The notes under the pieces were generated by a model, which searched no databases, was not told the DNA's origin, and saw only the letters and a program-made list of their open reading frames with translations. From Duncaniella sp. (GTDB lineage Bacteria > Bacteroidota > Bacteroidia > Bacteroidales > Muribaculaceae): a DNA stretch of 56,776 bases. Within the stretch, counting starts at the first letter, position 1. Each line of letters opens with the position of its first letter. Position numbers and translations under genes: made by a program. The stretch is from the NCBI GenBank assembly GCA_029061025.1, contig JAIDSW010000076.1:1-56776 (forward strand), given 5' to 3'. This document shows positions 29,762 to 38,643 of the stretch, piece after piece.

Positions 29762-31792
29762 ATGGATATCAAGACTCTTAACCGCGCGGCCGACAATATC
29801 CGCGCTCTGGCGGCCTCGATGGTCGAAAAGGCCAAATCGGGACATCCCGGCGGTGCCATGGGCGGCGCCGACTTCGTAAATGTGCTTTATTCACAATTTC
29901 TTGTCACTGACCCCGATGATCCCAAATGGCTCGGTCGCGACCGCTTCTTCCTCGATCCCGGCCACATGTCGCCCATGCTCTACAGCGTGCTGGCTCTTTT
30001 CGGACACTATACCACCGAGGAACTCTCGCAGTTCCGCCAGTGGGGCTCTCCCACACCCGGTCACCCCGAGCTTCACCCCGAGCGCGGCGTAGAGAACACC
30101 TCCGGTCCTCTCGGCCAGGGTCACACGATGGCCGTAGGCTGCGCCATTGCCGAGCGCTTTCTTGCCGCACGGTTCGGCGAGTGGATGAGCCACAAGACCT
30201 ACGCCTTCATATCCGACGGCGGTATACAGGAGGAAATCTCTCAGGGCGCAGGCCGTATCGCCGGATACCTGGGATTGAGCAACCTCATCATGTTCTATGA
30301 CAGCAACAAGGTGCAGCTCTCCACTTATGTCAACGCCGTTGACACCGAGGATGTGGCAGCAAAATACCGTGCATGGCACTGGAATGTGCTTGAAATCGAC
30401 GGCACCAACCCCGAGGAAATCGCTCAGGCTCTCACCGCCGCTCAGCACGAGACCAAGCGCCCCACCATCATCATAGGTCACACCGTAATGGGTCGCGGCG
30501 TGGTGAAGGCCGACGGCTCCAATTTCGAGGGTCAGTGCTCCACCCACGGCCAGCCTCTGAGCGCCGCCGGTGCCGACTATGCCGCCACGATGCGTAATCT
30601 CGGCGCCGATCCCGAGAATCCCTTCGTGATTTTCGACGACGTGAAGAAGCTCTACGAGGCTCGTCATGCCGAGCTGCGCACCATCGTGGCCGAACGCCGC
30701 AAGGCTCAGGCCGATTGGGAACTCGCCAACCCCGAACTCGCCCGCGAACTCAAGGATTTCCTTGCCAACAAGCTTCCCGAAATCGACTACAAAGCTATAC
30801 CTCACAAGGCCAACATCGCCAGCCGTCAGGCCTCGGCCGACGTGCTCGCAGTGCTCGCCGAGAAGGTCAACAATATGATAGTATCGTCGGCTGACCTGGC
30901 CAACTCCGACAAGACCGACGCATTCCTCAAGAAAACCCATCCGTTCACCAACGGCGACTTCTCGGGCGCATTCCTCCACGCCGGTGTATCGGAGCTCACC
31001 ATGGCCGCCATCATGAACGGTATCGTGCTCCACGGTGGTGTGATAGGCGCATGCGGCACATTCTTCGTGTTCAGCGACTACATGAAGCCCGCCGTGCGCA
31101 TGGCTGCCCTGATGGAACTCCCCGTGAAATACATCTGGACTCACGACGCATTCCGCGTGGGCGAGGATGGTCCCACCCACGAGCCCGTGGAGCAGGAAGC
31201 ACAGCTCCGCCTCATGGAAGAGCTCAAGAATTTCGCAGGCCGTCCCTCGATGCTCGTGCTCCGTCCCGGCGACGCCGTGGAGACTTCAGTAGCATGGAAG
31301 ATGGCGATGGAAAACTTCGACACCCCCACCGCTCTCGTGCTCTCGCGCCAGAATCTCCCCGATCTGCCCGCCGTGGCATCTGACCGCTATGCCGAGGCTG
31401 AAGCCGGCATGAAGCGCGGCGGTTACGTGGTGGTAGAGGCCGAGAACCCCGACGTGGTGCTCGTGGCCAACGGCTCGGAAGTTTCGCTCCTCGTTGAGGT
31501 TGCCGAGCGTCTGGCCGCCGAAGGCAAGAAAGCCCGCGTGGTATCCGTTCCCTCGATAGGTCTCTTTGACATCCAGCCCGAGGAATATCGCCTGAGTGTG
31601 ATTCCCGCTGACGTGAAGGTGTTCGGTCTCACGGCCGGTCTGCCCTCTACGCTGCGCGGCGTGGTGGGTCGCAACGGCAAGGTATTCGGTCTCGACCACT
31701 TCGGTGCATCAGCTCCCTACAAGGTGCTCGACGAGAAATTCGGCTTCACCACCGATGCCGTCACCGCCCTTGTCAAGGAATATCTCGCATAA
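29762..31792 (+). CDS. tkt: Transketolase
   Basis: KSGHPGGAMGGADF, GPLGQGHTMAVGCAIAER, THDAFRVGEDGPTHEPVEQ, FGASAPYKVLDEKFGFT; internal start MDIKTLNRAADN. Confidence 0.97.
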   Translation: MDIKTLNRAADNIRALAASMVEKAKSGHPGGAMGGADFVNVLYSQFLVTDPDDPKWLGRDRFFLDPGHMSPMLYSVLALFGHYTTEELSQFRQWGSPTPGHPELHPERGVENTSGPLGQGHTMAVGCAIAERFLAARFGEWMSHKTYAFISDGGIQEEISQGAGRIAGYLGLSNLIMFYDSNKVQLSTYVNAVDTEDVAAKYRAWHWNVLEIDGTNPEEIAQALTAAQHETKRPTIIIGHTVMGRGVVKADGSNFEGQCSTHGQPLSAAGADYAATMRNLGADPENPFVIFDDVKKLYEARHAELRTIVAERRKAQADWELANPELARELKDFLANKLPEIDYKAIPHKANIASRQASADVLAVLAEKVNNMIVSSADLANSDKTDAFLKKTHPFTNGDFSGAFLHAGVSELTMAAIMNGIVLHGGVIGACGTFFVFSDYMKPAVRMAALMELPVKYIWTHDAFRVGEDGPTHEPVEQEAQLRLMEELKNFAGRPSMLVLRPGDAVETSVAWKMAMENFDTPTALVLSRQNLPDLPAVASDRYAEAEAGMKRGGYVVVEAENPDVVLVANGSEVSLLVEVAERLAAEGKKARVVSVPSIGLFDIQPEEYRLSVIPADVKVFGLTAGLPSTLRGVVGRNGKVFGLDHFGASAPYKVLDEKFGFTTDAVTALVKEYLA

Positions 31793-31812
31793 AAAATAGC
31801 TATTATTCTCAT

Positions 31813-31858
31813 AATTCCTCACTTCGTTCGGAGCACGATCGAAGTGAGGAATTTTTTT
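31813..31858 (+). terminator. Intrinsic terminator after tkt
   Basis: AATTCCTCACTTCG-13 nt-CGAAGTGAGGAATT followed by TTTTT. Confidence 0.85.
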
Positions 31859-32431
31859 CACCTTGAGGCGAGGCGCATGGTCATTCCTTCGGGGTGGGAG
31901 GCAAGCATCTCGGCCAATCGGTTGAGGCGGGCGGCCCAACGGTAGCTCATATTCTGCTTACGGGAATCGTAATTCAGCTCGCCTAAGAGCAGTAGCCTTC
32001 CTGATCCCGGCATTTCAAATTCCCTCCCCGAGGGTGAAAACCGCTCAGGAAAGCCGTTGTCGGTAATTCTCACTATCGAGCCGCCGCTCTCCACGGCCAT
32101 TTTTCTCATATCATTCTCCACCGGATGAATAAAGGGCGAGATGAGGACGCCTCCGTTTTCAATACAATCAATCCAGCCGTCACGATTGGCCTGCAACTGC
32201 GCGGGCGAATATTTTCTCGAAAACCTCACCTGCGACTGATCTCACAGCCCTCGGGGCATCATTCCCTTCCGCTTCAGCCGGATTGCCCGTTACGACAGAA
32301 AGTGCCGGAATGTGAGGCGCCACCTTGAGGGTGATCATATACCGGGCAGGGCGGGTATAATCATGGGGATGTGCACGGCGGTTGTAGCGCGGCGCAGCCG
32401 GCTCCCGCAAGTAGGGATTGGTATCATCCAT
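31858..32431 (-). pseudogene. Internally deleted, frameshifted relative of the RAYT-SLOG fusion
   Basis: N-terminal fragment (RPARYMITLKVAPHIPALSVVTGNP) and C-terminal fragment (SRKYSPAQLQANRDGWIDCIENGGVLISPFIHPVENDMRKMA) parallel the ORF at 22525-23442 but lie in different frames, and the HUH/Tyr core is absent. Confidence 0.72.
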
Positions 32432-32520
32432 CGTGTTACAAACGAGTGAGTAATAATTATTTCGATTGCAAATATACTGCTTCCCGTCTACTATCGCAAT
32501 ATCGCAGCTCGCTGTGGAGG

Positions 32521-32528
32521 TAACTTTG
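32521..32528 (+). promoter_or_regulatory. Candidate -7 element upstream of the portal cassette
   Basis: TAACTTTG matches TAnnTTTG, 19 bp before ATG 32547. Confidence 0.45.
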
Positions 32529-32546
32529 CGCTAAAACATCACAAAT

Positions 32547-33116
32547 ATGAAACTCACACTGACCCAATCGCAGATGAACGAGCGATGGCTCACTCTGCGC
32601 CGCCTCAACACCGTGCCGCTCGCGGCTGTCGTGAGCCGCAACGACGGCATCGACATGGATATGATAGTCACCGAGGAGGTGAAGAAATGGTATTTCAACC
32701 TGCTGCTCACGGCGCCCGAACACATGCTCGCGCCCCGCGATATTGAAGATGCACTCGAAGTGCGACCCGACGGCCGCGGCGGCGGGCAAGTGGTGGTGCC
32801 TCCCGAAGTGGTGAGAATACTTTCGGTGACGATGCGCGGCTGGAATGCCCCGGCACGCATCCTTCACGACAATGCTTTCCCCGAGGGGACGATACGCCGC
32901 GTGCGCCGCCGTCAGGCAAGCCCGCTCACCATGTCGGGACCTGACGATCCGGTGGCACTCATGCACTCAAATGTCATAAGCCTGTATCCGTATATCGACG
33001 GCGACGAATTGCTGACATTCCGCGCCGTGGTGATGACCGACGGCATTTATGAATTTGATTCCTCAGCTTTAACCACAATCTTAGAAGATGAACCGAAATA
33101 TGACTTCACCCTTTGA
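32547..33116 (+). CDS. Hypothetical protein, first gene of the portal-containing cassette
   Basis: ORF with clean start; overlaps the portal-like ORF at its 3' end. Confidence 0.7.
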   Translation: MKLTLTQSQMNERWLTLRRLNTVPLAAVVSRNDGIDMDMIVTEEVKKWYFNLLLTAPEHMLAPRDIEDALEVRPDGRGGGQVVVPPEVVRILSVTMRGWNAPARILHDNAFPEGTIRRVRRRQASPLTMSGPDDPVALMHSNVISLYPYIDGDELLTFRAVVMTDGIYEFDSSALTTILEDEPKYDFTL

Positions 33117-34410
33117 ACGCGCCCATGCGGCATGGGAGGCTATGGCACCGCTGCGCCGCTCCCGTACCAGGCTCAAGAATTTCACCTATGGCGACCAATG
33201 GTCGTGGCCCGTGGCCGATGCCTCGGGGCATATCATCACCGAGGGTGATGCCGTGCGCTCATTAGGCAAGACCCCGCTTACCAACAATCTGCTGCGTTCG
33301 CTCGTAAAGAGCGTGGTGGGGCGCTTCCGCTACAATATAGCCGCCGAGAAGCGCAAAGAAAGTGCCGCACCGGCCTTCAACCGCCTCGACGAACTGGATG
33401 CGCGCACTCTCGAGGAGTTTCTCATATCAGGCTGCGCCATTCAGCGCGTGGTGGCCGAGAAGCGACCCGAAGGATGCGGAGCGTGGGCCGACAAAGTCTC
33501 GCCGGCACTGTTTTTCTGCAATCCGTTCACTGACCCGCGCGGCACCGACATCGAACTTATAGGCATGCTCCACGAGATGGACTGCGAGCAGATGATAATG
33601 AGATTCGGACACGGAAATGCCCGACGGGCGCGCATGATACGCGACACGTGGCGTCGCAACTGCCGCGATGACGATTCTTCCACCGCTTTCTCACATCATC
33701 CCGGCACCTTTTTCAGCGCTTCGGCCGACGGTAAATGCCGCGTGATAGAGGTGTGGACGCTCGACTACACCGGCAACCGCCGCTCGGCATCGTCGTCAAC
33801 CTCTTATAAGGTGGAATGGCATTGCCGTTATTATGCTCCCTGCGGCATGCTGCTCGACCATACGGTATCGCCGTATGCCGACGGATCACACCCGTTTGTA
33901 GTGAAGTTCTATCCGCTCACCGACGGTGAGGTGCACCCCTTCATAGAGGATATCGTGGAGCAGCAGCGTCACATCAACCGCCTCATCACCATGATTGACC
34001 ACGTGCTGGCGGTATCGGCCAAAGGAGTGCTTCTGTATCCGCTCGAAGCGCAACCCGACGGTTTTTCGATAGCCGACGCCGTGGCGCTATGGAACCGTCC
34101 CGGCGGCGTGATACCCATCGACGGCACCGCAGGCCGCATTCCCACCCAGCTCAATTCCGAGGCGTCGACCGACAATGCCGCCCGTCTGCTCGACATCGAG
34201 ATGAACATGATGCGCCAGATTTCGGGCGTATCGGCGGCTCTACAGGGGCAGACTTCGGCCGCCAACCAATCGGCCACCATGTTTGAGAGCCAGATCCAAA
34301 ACTCAGCCATAGCCCTGCTCGATATTTTCGAGACTTTCAATACGTTCCGCACCGTGCGCGATGAAAAGCTTGCACAATGCGCCGGAATCTGCAAAATTAA
34401 CAGCAATTAA
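33088..34410 (+). CDS. Phage portal-like protein (P22-type family resemblance)
   Basis: RLKNFTYGDQWSWPV, GKTPLTNNLLRSLVKSVVGRFRYN, QQRHINRLITMIDHVLAVSAKGVLLYP, ISGVSAALQGQTSAANQSATMFESQIQNSAIALLDIFETFNTFRTVRDEK. Confidence 0.62.
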   Translation: MNRNMTSPFERAHAAWEAMAPLRRSRTRLKNFTYGDQWSWPVADASGHIITEGDAVRSLGKTPLTNNLLRSLVKSVVGRFRYNIAAEKRKESAAPAFNRLDELDARTLEEFLISGCAIQRVVAEKRPEGCGAWADKVSPALFFCNPFTDPRGTDIELIGMLHEMDCEQMIMRFGHGNARRARMIRDTWRRNCRDDDSSTAFSHHPGTFFSASADGKCRVIEVWTLDYTGNRRSASSSTSYKVEWHCRYYAPCGMLLDHTVSPYADGSHPFVVKFYPLTDGEVHPFIEDIVEQQRHINRLITMIDHVLAVSAKGVLLYPLEAQPDGFSIADAVALWNRPGGVIPIDGTAGRIPTQLNSEASTDNAARLLDIEMNMMRQISGVSAALQGQTSAANQSATMFESQIQNSAIALLDIFETFNTFRTVRDEKLAQCAGICKINSN

Positions 34411-34445
34411 CAGTGCGGTATGGTTATTACGCCCACATATCGTGG

Positions 34446-34453
34446 TATTTTTG
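34446..34453 (+). promoter_or_regulatory. Candidate -7 element between portal-like gene and next ORF
   Basis: TATTTTTG matches TAnnTTTG, about 40 bp before ATG 34495. Confidence 0.45.
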
Positions 34454-34494
34454 CAACGATAATAGTAAATAACCACAACCTAAATCTTATCTAT

Positions 34495-34860
34495 ATGCTT
34501 GAACTTGTCGATCGCCGCAACCGCGACTTCGCGCGCCGCTGCAAGGAAATAATGGAACTCAACCACGCTCCCGAGTCGCTCTCGTCTCTCGCTGCAAAAG
34601 CAGCCGCATCAGCCGCCCCGTGTTACTACGTGAGCTATGACATGGCCGTGCGCACCGTGCGCGAATACCGCCGCGGAGAGCTTGGCACAATCAGCCCGTT
34701 ACGCCGATCCATGTGGGAAGAAATCAGCCGCAAGGTAGCCTCGTTTGAGGCCCGCGGCTACGGCTACCATAGGGCAGTAGAGACGGTGCTTCGCACAGCC
34801 ACCGCATCGAGCTTCTTCATCTCACCCGTTACAGCCCGACATATCGCGGCGAAAATCTGA
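34495..34860 (+). CDS. Hypothetical protein, third gene of the portal-containing cassette
   Basis: ORF with internal start MLELVDRRNRDFARRCKEIMEL preferred. Confidence 0.6.
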   Translation: MLELVDRRNRDFARRCKEIMELNHAPESLSSLAAKAAASAAPCYYVSYDMAVRTVREYRRGELGTISPLRRSMWEEISRKVASFEARGYGYHRAVETVLRTATASSFFISPVTARHIAAKI

Positions 34861-34878
34861 CGAATACCAATCAATTCT

Positions 34879-35355
34879 ATGAACTACACACTCTACACGG
34901 AGAAAATTCTCCCCATCGCCCGCTCCCTCGCCGCAATGCAGATTCTTGCCGACAATCACGGCGAGGGCGACGGCGCGCATCCCCTCAGCCCGCTGCTCGA
35001 GGATTTCAGGCTTCCGCTCGTGAAGCAGCTCATGCTCCAGTCTTATATAGAAATGACCATAAATCTACGCCGGTATATCGATGAAGCCGAGATACCTCAG
35101 GCCGACATGGATTTCGATCGGTTTAATCTAAGCTTCAACACTCCACGAGGATTCGGCAGCGTGGAAGCCGATATGCTTCTGTCGGCGATGGAACAGATAA
35201 TAGCACTCGGCACGGTAGCGTCAGTCATGCGTGTGTGGCGTCCCGAGTCGCCGGCAGCCGCCAATGCCTTCTCTAATCTCGCCGCCGAATATCTCGCCCG
35301 TGCACTCTCGCTGCTTTTACCGCCGTTTCCCAAGGCAATACTTCCGGTATTATAA
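34879..35355 (+). CDS. Helix-rich hypothetical protein, fourth gene of the portal-containing cassette
   Basis: ORF MNYTLYTEKILPIARSLAAMQIL..., 18 bp after the preceding gene. Confidence 0.62.
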   Translation: MNYTLYTEKILPIARSLAAMQILADNHGEGDGAHPLSPLLEDFRLPLVKQLMLQSYIEMTINLRRYIDEAEIPQADMDFDRFNLSFNTPRGFGSVEADMLLSAMEQIIALGTVASVMRVWRPESPAAANAFSNLAAEYLARALSLLLPPFPKAILPVL

Positions 35356-35492
35356 ATTGAAAATTGAAAATTGAAAATTGAAAATGGAGAATTTAGAATT
35401 GCTGATGTAACAGCTAATAATTCTAAATTCTCCATTCTAAATTTTCAATTCTAAAAGAATTTTTCCATTCTAAATTTTAGATTTTCAATTCT
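35353..35492. repeat. AT-rich heptad repeats arranged as an inverted repeat
   Basis: (AAATTGA)n-AAATGGAGAATTTAGAATT facing AATTCTAAATTCTCCATTCTAAATTTTCAATT, and a further partial copy. Confidence 0.85.
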
Positions 35493-36583
35493 TTAAAGTA
35501 GGCGTCGAGCACATCGCGGGCGGCTGTAAACGAGCTCTGCAAATTGGCAAGCACGCGCTCCTCTTTCTCGGCGAGCATCTTTTCAACCACGGGATTGGAA
35601 TAGAAATGGTCGCGCAGCTTCTCGTTGATGGTCTCATACATCCAGTAACGGGCCTGCTCCAGACGGCGGCGCTCGAAATATCCGTTGGCTTTCACGAAAG
35701 CGAAATAGCGGTCGATCATATCCCACACCTCGGGAATGCCGAGCTCGAAATAGCCTGAGTAGGTGAGCACCTCGGGCTGCCATCCTGAAGCCGTAGGCGG
35801 GAAAAGATGCAGTGCGCTGCGGAATTGTGCCTGAGCCAGGCGTGCACGGTCGATATTGTCACCGTCGGCCTTGTTGATCACAATACCGTCGGCCATCTCC
35901 ATGATGCCGCGCTTTATGCCCTGCAGTTCGTCGCCCGTGCCGGCAAGCTGGATAAGCAGAAAGAAGTCGACCATCGAGTGCACGGCGGTCTCGCTCTGAC
36001 CCACACCTACGGTCTCGACGAAAATATTGTCAAAACCTGCGGCCTCGCAGAGCACTATAGTTTCGCGTGTCTTACGCGCCACACCGCCCAGTGACCCAGC
36101 CGAAGGGCTGGGGCGAATGAATGCCGACGGATGCTGCGAGAGCTTCTCCATGCGCGTCTTGTCACCGAGAATACTGCCTTTGGTGCGCTCGCTCGACGGG
36201 TCGATGGCAAGCACGGCCAGACGGCCGCCGTCGCGCAGCACATGGAGGCCAAACACATCTATCGACGTGGATTTACCTGCACCGGGCACACCGGTGATAC
36301 CTATGCGCCGCGAGTTGCCCGAGTAGGGCAGGCATTTCTCAATCACCTCCTGCGCCACAGCCTGATGCTGCGGATTGAGGCTTTCGATAAGCGTGACGGC
36401 ACGCGACAGTACTGTCACGTCACCCTTGAGTATACCTTCCACAAGCTCTCCGGCCGAGGGGAGGGGCTTGCGGCGCACGCGGGTAAGGTAAGGATTAACC
36501 ACAGGCGGCTGCTTCTCGGGGCCCTGATTCACATTAAGCGACCGGTAGCAGCTCTCATTTTCAGGATGCTGTATATTGTCCAT
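35477..36583 (-). CDS. meaB: Methylmalonyl-CoA mutase-associated GTPase MeaB (ArgK family)
   Basis: RIGITGVPGAGKSTSIDVFG, LAIDPSSERTKGSILGDKTRMEKLS, VETVGVGQSETAVHSMVDFFLL, VINKADGDN. Confidence 0.96.
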   Translation of the reverse strand: MDNIQHPENESCYRSLNVNQGPEKQPPVVNPYLTRVRRKPLPSAGELVEGILKGDVTVLSRAVTLIESLNPQHQAVAQEVIEKCLPYSGNSRRIGITGVPGAGKSTSIDVFGLHVLRDGGRLAVLAIDPSSERTKGSILGDKTRMEKLSQHPSAFIRPSPSAGSLGGVARKTRETIVLCEAAGFDNIFVETVGVGQSETAVHSMVDFFLLIQLAGTGDELQGIKRGIMEMADGIVINKADGDNIDRARLAQAQFRSALHLFPPTASGWQPEVLTYSGYFELGIPEVWDMIDRYFAFVKANGYFERRRLEQARYWMYETINEKLRDHFYSNPVVEKMLAEKEERVLANLQSSFTAARDVLDAYFKELKI

Positions 36584-36651
36584 CGGGTAGAGATTTTGCT
36601 TTGTCTATCTGATAACAAAATTAGCACAAATCTCCCAAAAGTCAAAATAAT

Positions 36652-36876
36652 CTATTTCCTCTCACCCTCGTGATTTTCTTCCCATATCAATGTTGCGAGA
36701 TATTTCTCACTACGGCATTGTAGATCCGCTACTCCTTCCTCTATCATATCAGATACAGCTGAGGTATAGTACATATCGGTGGCTTCATCTAATGAAATTC
36801 CAAATAATTCACACAGGCTCATAATAATTTTTGCCACTTTTGATGCCCGTATCACTGTTCTGCTTTCTTCGGTCAT
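36652..36876 (-). CDS. DUF3791-like small protein (module gene 3)
   Basis: ASKVAKIIMSLCELFGISLDEATDMYYTSAVSDMIEEG; 4 bp overlap with upstream gene. Confidence 0.75.
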   Translation of the reverse strand: MTEESRTVIRASKVAKIIMSLCELFGISLDEATDMYYTSAVSDMIEEGVADLQCRSEKYLATLIWEENHEGERK

Positions 36877-37343
36877 AGTTTTCGGCTTTCAATGTGTTTA
36901 AGGCAGTCATTCAGCATCATTTGTGATCTGATACAATACTGATTATTAGGCTTTTCATATTTAAGCAATCCGAGTGTTTCGTTTTCCGATAACTCTCCTT
37001 CAAAATATCTGTCGAGGGTTTGAATAACCTTATCGTTAGCAATACCACCTACCACCATATCAAAGTCAGTATCATCTTTACCCGCCCTGCACTTCGATAC
37101 AAAGTCAAGCCAAATCTTGTCGTAGGCATCAAATTCGAGAATCTTCCATTCGGCAGGATCAAATTCCAATTCATAAGTATTTATCCAAGCCTCCTTGTTG
37201 CGACGCAGAAAGCGCTGAGCATATCTCACAGCCTGATCCTCCATTGAAGTCAGGTAAAATCCTCTGCCAAAATCAAGAAAATCCCGGGAATGTTCCGTAT
37301 CAGGCCTGCCGACCGAAATATACGAAGAATGATACAGCTTCAT
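36873..37343 (-). CDS. DUF3990-like protein (ADP-ribosyltransferase-fold candidate toxin)
   Basis: LYHSSYISVGRPDTEHSRDFLDFGRGFYLTSMEDQAVRYAQRFLRR and KVIQTLDRYFEGELSENETLGLLKYEKPNNQYCIRS. Confidence 0.82.
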   Translation of the reverse strand: MKLYHSSYISVGRPDTEHSRDFLDFGRGFYLTSMEDQAVRYAQRFLRRNKEAWINTYELEFDPAEWKILEFDAYDKIWLDFVSKCRAGKDDTDFDMVVGGIANDKVIQTLDRYFEGELSENETLGLLKYEKPNNQYCIRSQMMLNDCLKHIESRKL

Positions 37344-37558
37344 TGAGGTAATACTCCTTTTTCTTTCATGAAATCAGTAATATCGTCCATCAGATAACGG
37401 GAACTGAATGTATGAAGCACGTCATATGAAGGTACAATATAATCATATAGAATACCTGAACTTTTCAATCGGGCATAAACATCGCTCTGGCTCAATTTCA
37501 GCCGTTGAGCAAGTTTACTGATACAATATGTCACAAATTCAAGGGTATTCTTATCCAT
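37340..37558 (-). CDS. DUF3791-like small protein (module gene 1)
   Basis: LEFVTYCISKLAQRLKLSQSDVYARLKSSGILYDYIVPSYDVLHTFSSRYLMDDITDFMKEKG; 4 bp overlap with the DUF3990 gene. Confidence 0.8.
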   Translation of the reverse strand: MDKNTLEFVTYCISKLAQRLKLSQSDVYARLKSSGILYDYIVPSYDVLHTFSSRYLMDDITDFMKEKGVLPQ

Positions 37559-37574
37559 GATTTCTCCTGTAATT

Positions 37575-38636
37575 TCACTCCCCCGTCAGTCTTATCATTT
37601 CGGTGGGGTTGACTGGGTCGTTGGCTATGATGGAAATGCGGGTATTAAGAGGAGCGGAAGGCTTGAGACGAGAGGGATCGACAGTGACCGTAACGCGCGC
37701 CGATTTTCCTTTCTTGATCTTCACAGCCGAGACGTCGAGTGTCACGGCGGGATCCTGGCAGGTGACGCTGCGCAATATCAGCGGATCGGTACCTGAGTTG
37801 GTGATCTTAAACGTGTGGGTGATTTTCTTCAGCGAGCGGTCGAGATGACCGAGGTCGATACGAGGTTCGCTCAGCGTCATCACCGGGCGCTTGTCCATCT
37901 GCGCCGGGGTGAGGGTTGAGAAGTCTTCCTTGATTATAGCGACGGTCTCTACATTGACAGGGTCGTCGCCGGGCTGTGGAGCGAGACCAAACGAGCCTGT
38001 GGTAAGTCCCCAGTCATTGCTGAGATCAGAATGCAATATGCAGCTTACCACAAACTGCTCGCCGGGAGGCACAGTCTTGGGCTCGCATATCACATTGATG
38101 TATTTGGGTGCACCCGTGATTACGGGATGCAGTGTGTCGGGCGAAGCATTGTAGCCTTCGAGCGATTTCACAGCGGAGTGATCTTTTATCACAGGGCCGT
38201 AGGCCACGGTGGTACCGCGCAGACGCATCGGACCGGCCTCTACCGGATAGCGCGACTTGAGGGTATTGCCTGCTCCTATCACAGTGCCGCGTATCTTCAG
38301 CGTCGTGCGTGAGCGTTCGGCATCGGTCTCCACGTAGATATTTTTCTCAAACTTTCCCGGACGACCTTTCGGGTCAAAACCTACGGTCACCACAGCCGTG
38401 TCGCCGGGGGCGACAGGCTCGTGTGAAAAGGTCGGACGGGTGCAACCGCAGTTGGCTCTCGCGGCCACTATGGCCAACGGTTCCGTGCCTTCGTTGACCA
38501 ACTTGAAGTCACAGTATACGGTGCCCAGATCCTCGTCGAAAGCTCCGAAATCATGAATCTTTTCAAGCCAGCGCACCTGAGCCTGACTTGTGATCGCACA
38601 TAACGCTGCTGCAGCTATAAGAAAAAAGCGTAGCAT
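37575..38636 (-). CDS. DUF1573 domain-containing protein (long)
   Basis: WLEKIHDFGAFDEDLGTVYCDFKLVNEGTEPLAIVAARANCGCTRPTF. Confidence 0.9.
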   Translation of the reverse strand: MLRFFLIAAAALCAITSQAQVRWLEKIHDFGAFDEDLGTVYCDFKLVNEGTEPLAIVAARANCGCTRPTFSHEPVAPGDTAVVTVGFDPKGRPGKFEKNIYVETDAERSRTTLKIRGTVIGAGNTLKSRYPVEAGPMRLRGTTVAYGPVIKDHSAVKSLEGYNASPDTLHPVITGAPKYINVICEPKTVPPGEQFVVSCILHSDLSNDWGLTTGSFGLAPQPGDDPVNVETVAIIKEDFSTLTPAQMDKRPVMTLSEPRIDLGHLDRSLKKITHTFKITNSGTDPLILRSVTCQDPAVTLDVSAVKIKKGKSARVTVTVDPSRLKPSAPLNTRISIIANDPVNPTEMIRLTGE

Positions 38637-38643
38637 GGTGGTA

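Noticed and set aside
29891-31180. 429-aa ORF antisense to transketolase
   Set aside because: Lies entirely opposite a highly confident tkt gene; long antisense ORFs are expected from codon-position bias and there is no recognisable domain.
36095-36112. CCCAGCC-GAAG-GGCTGGG palindrome inside meaB
   Set aside because: Falls in the conserved RPSPSAG coding motif; explained by codon use.
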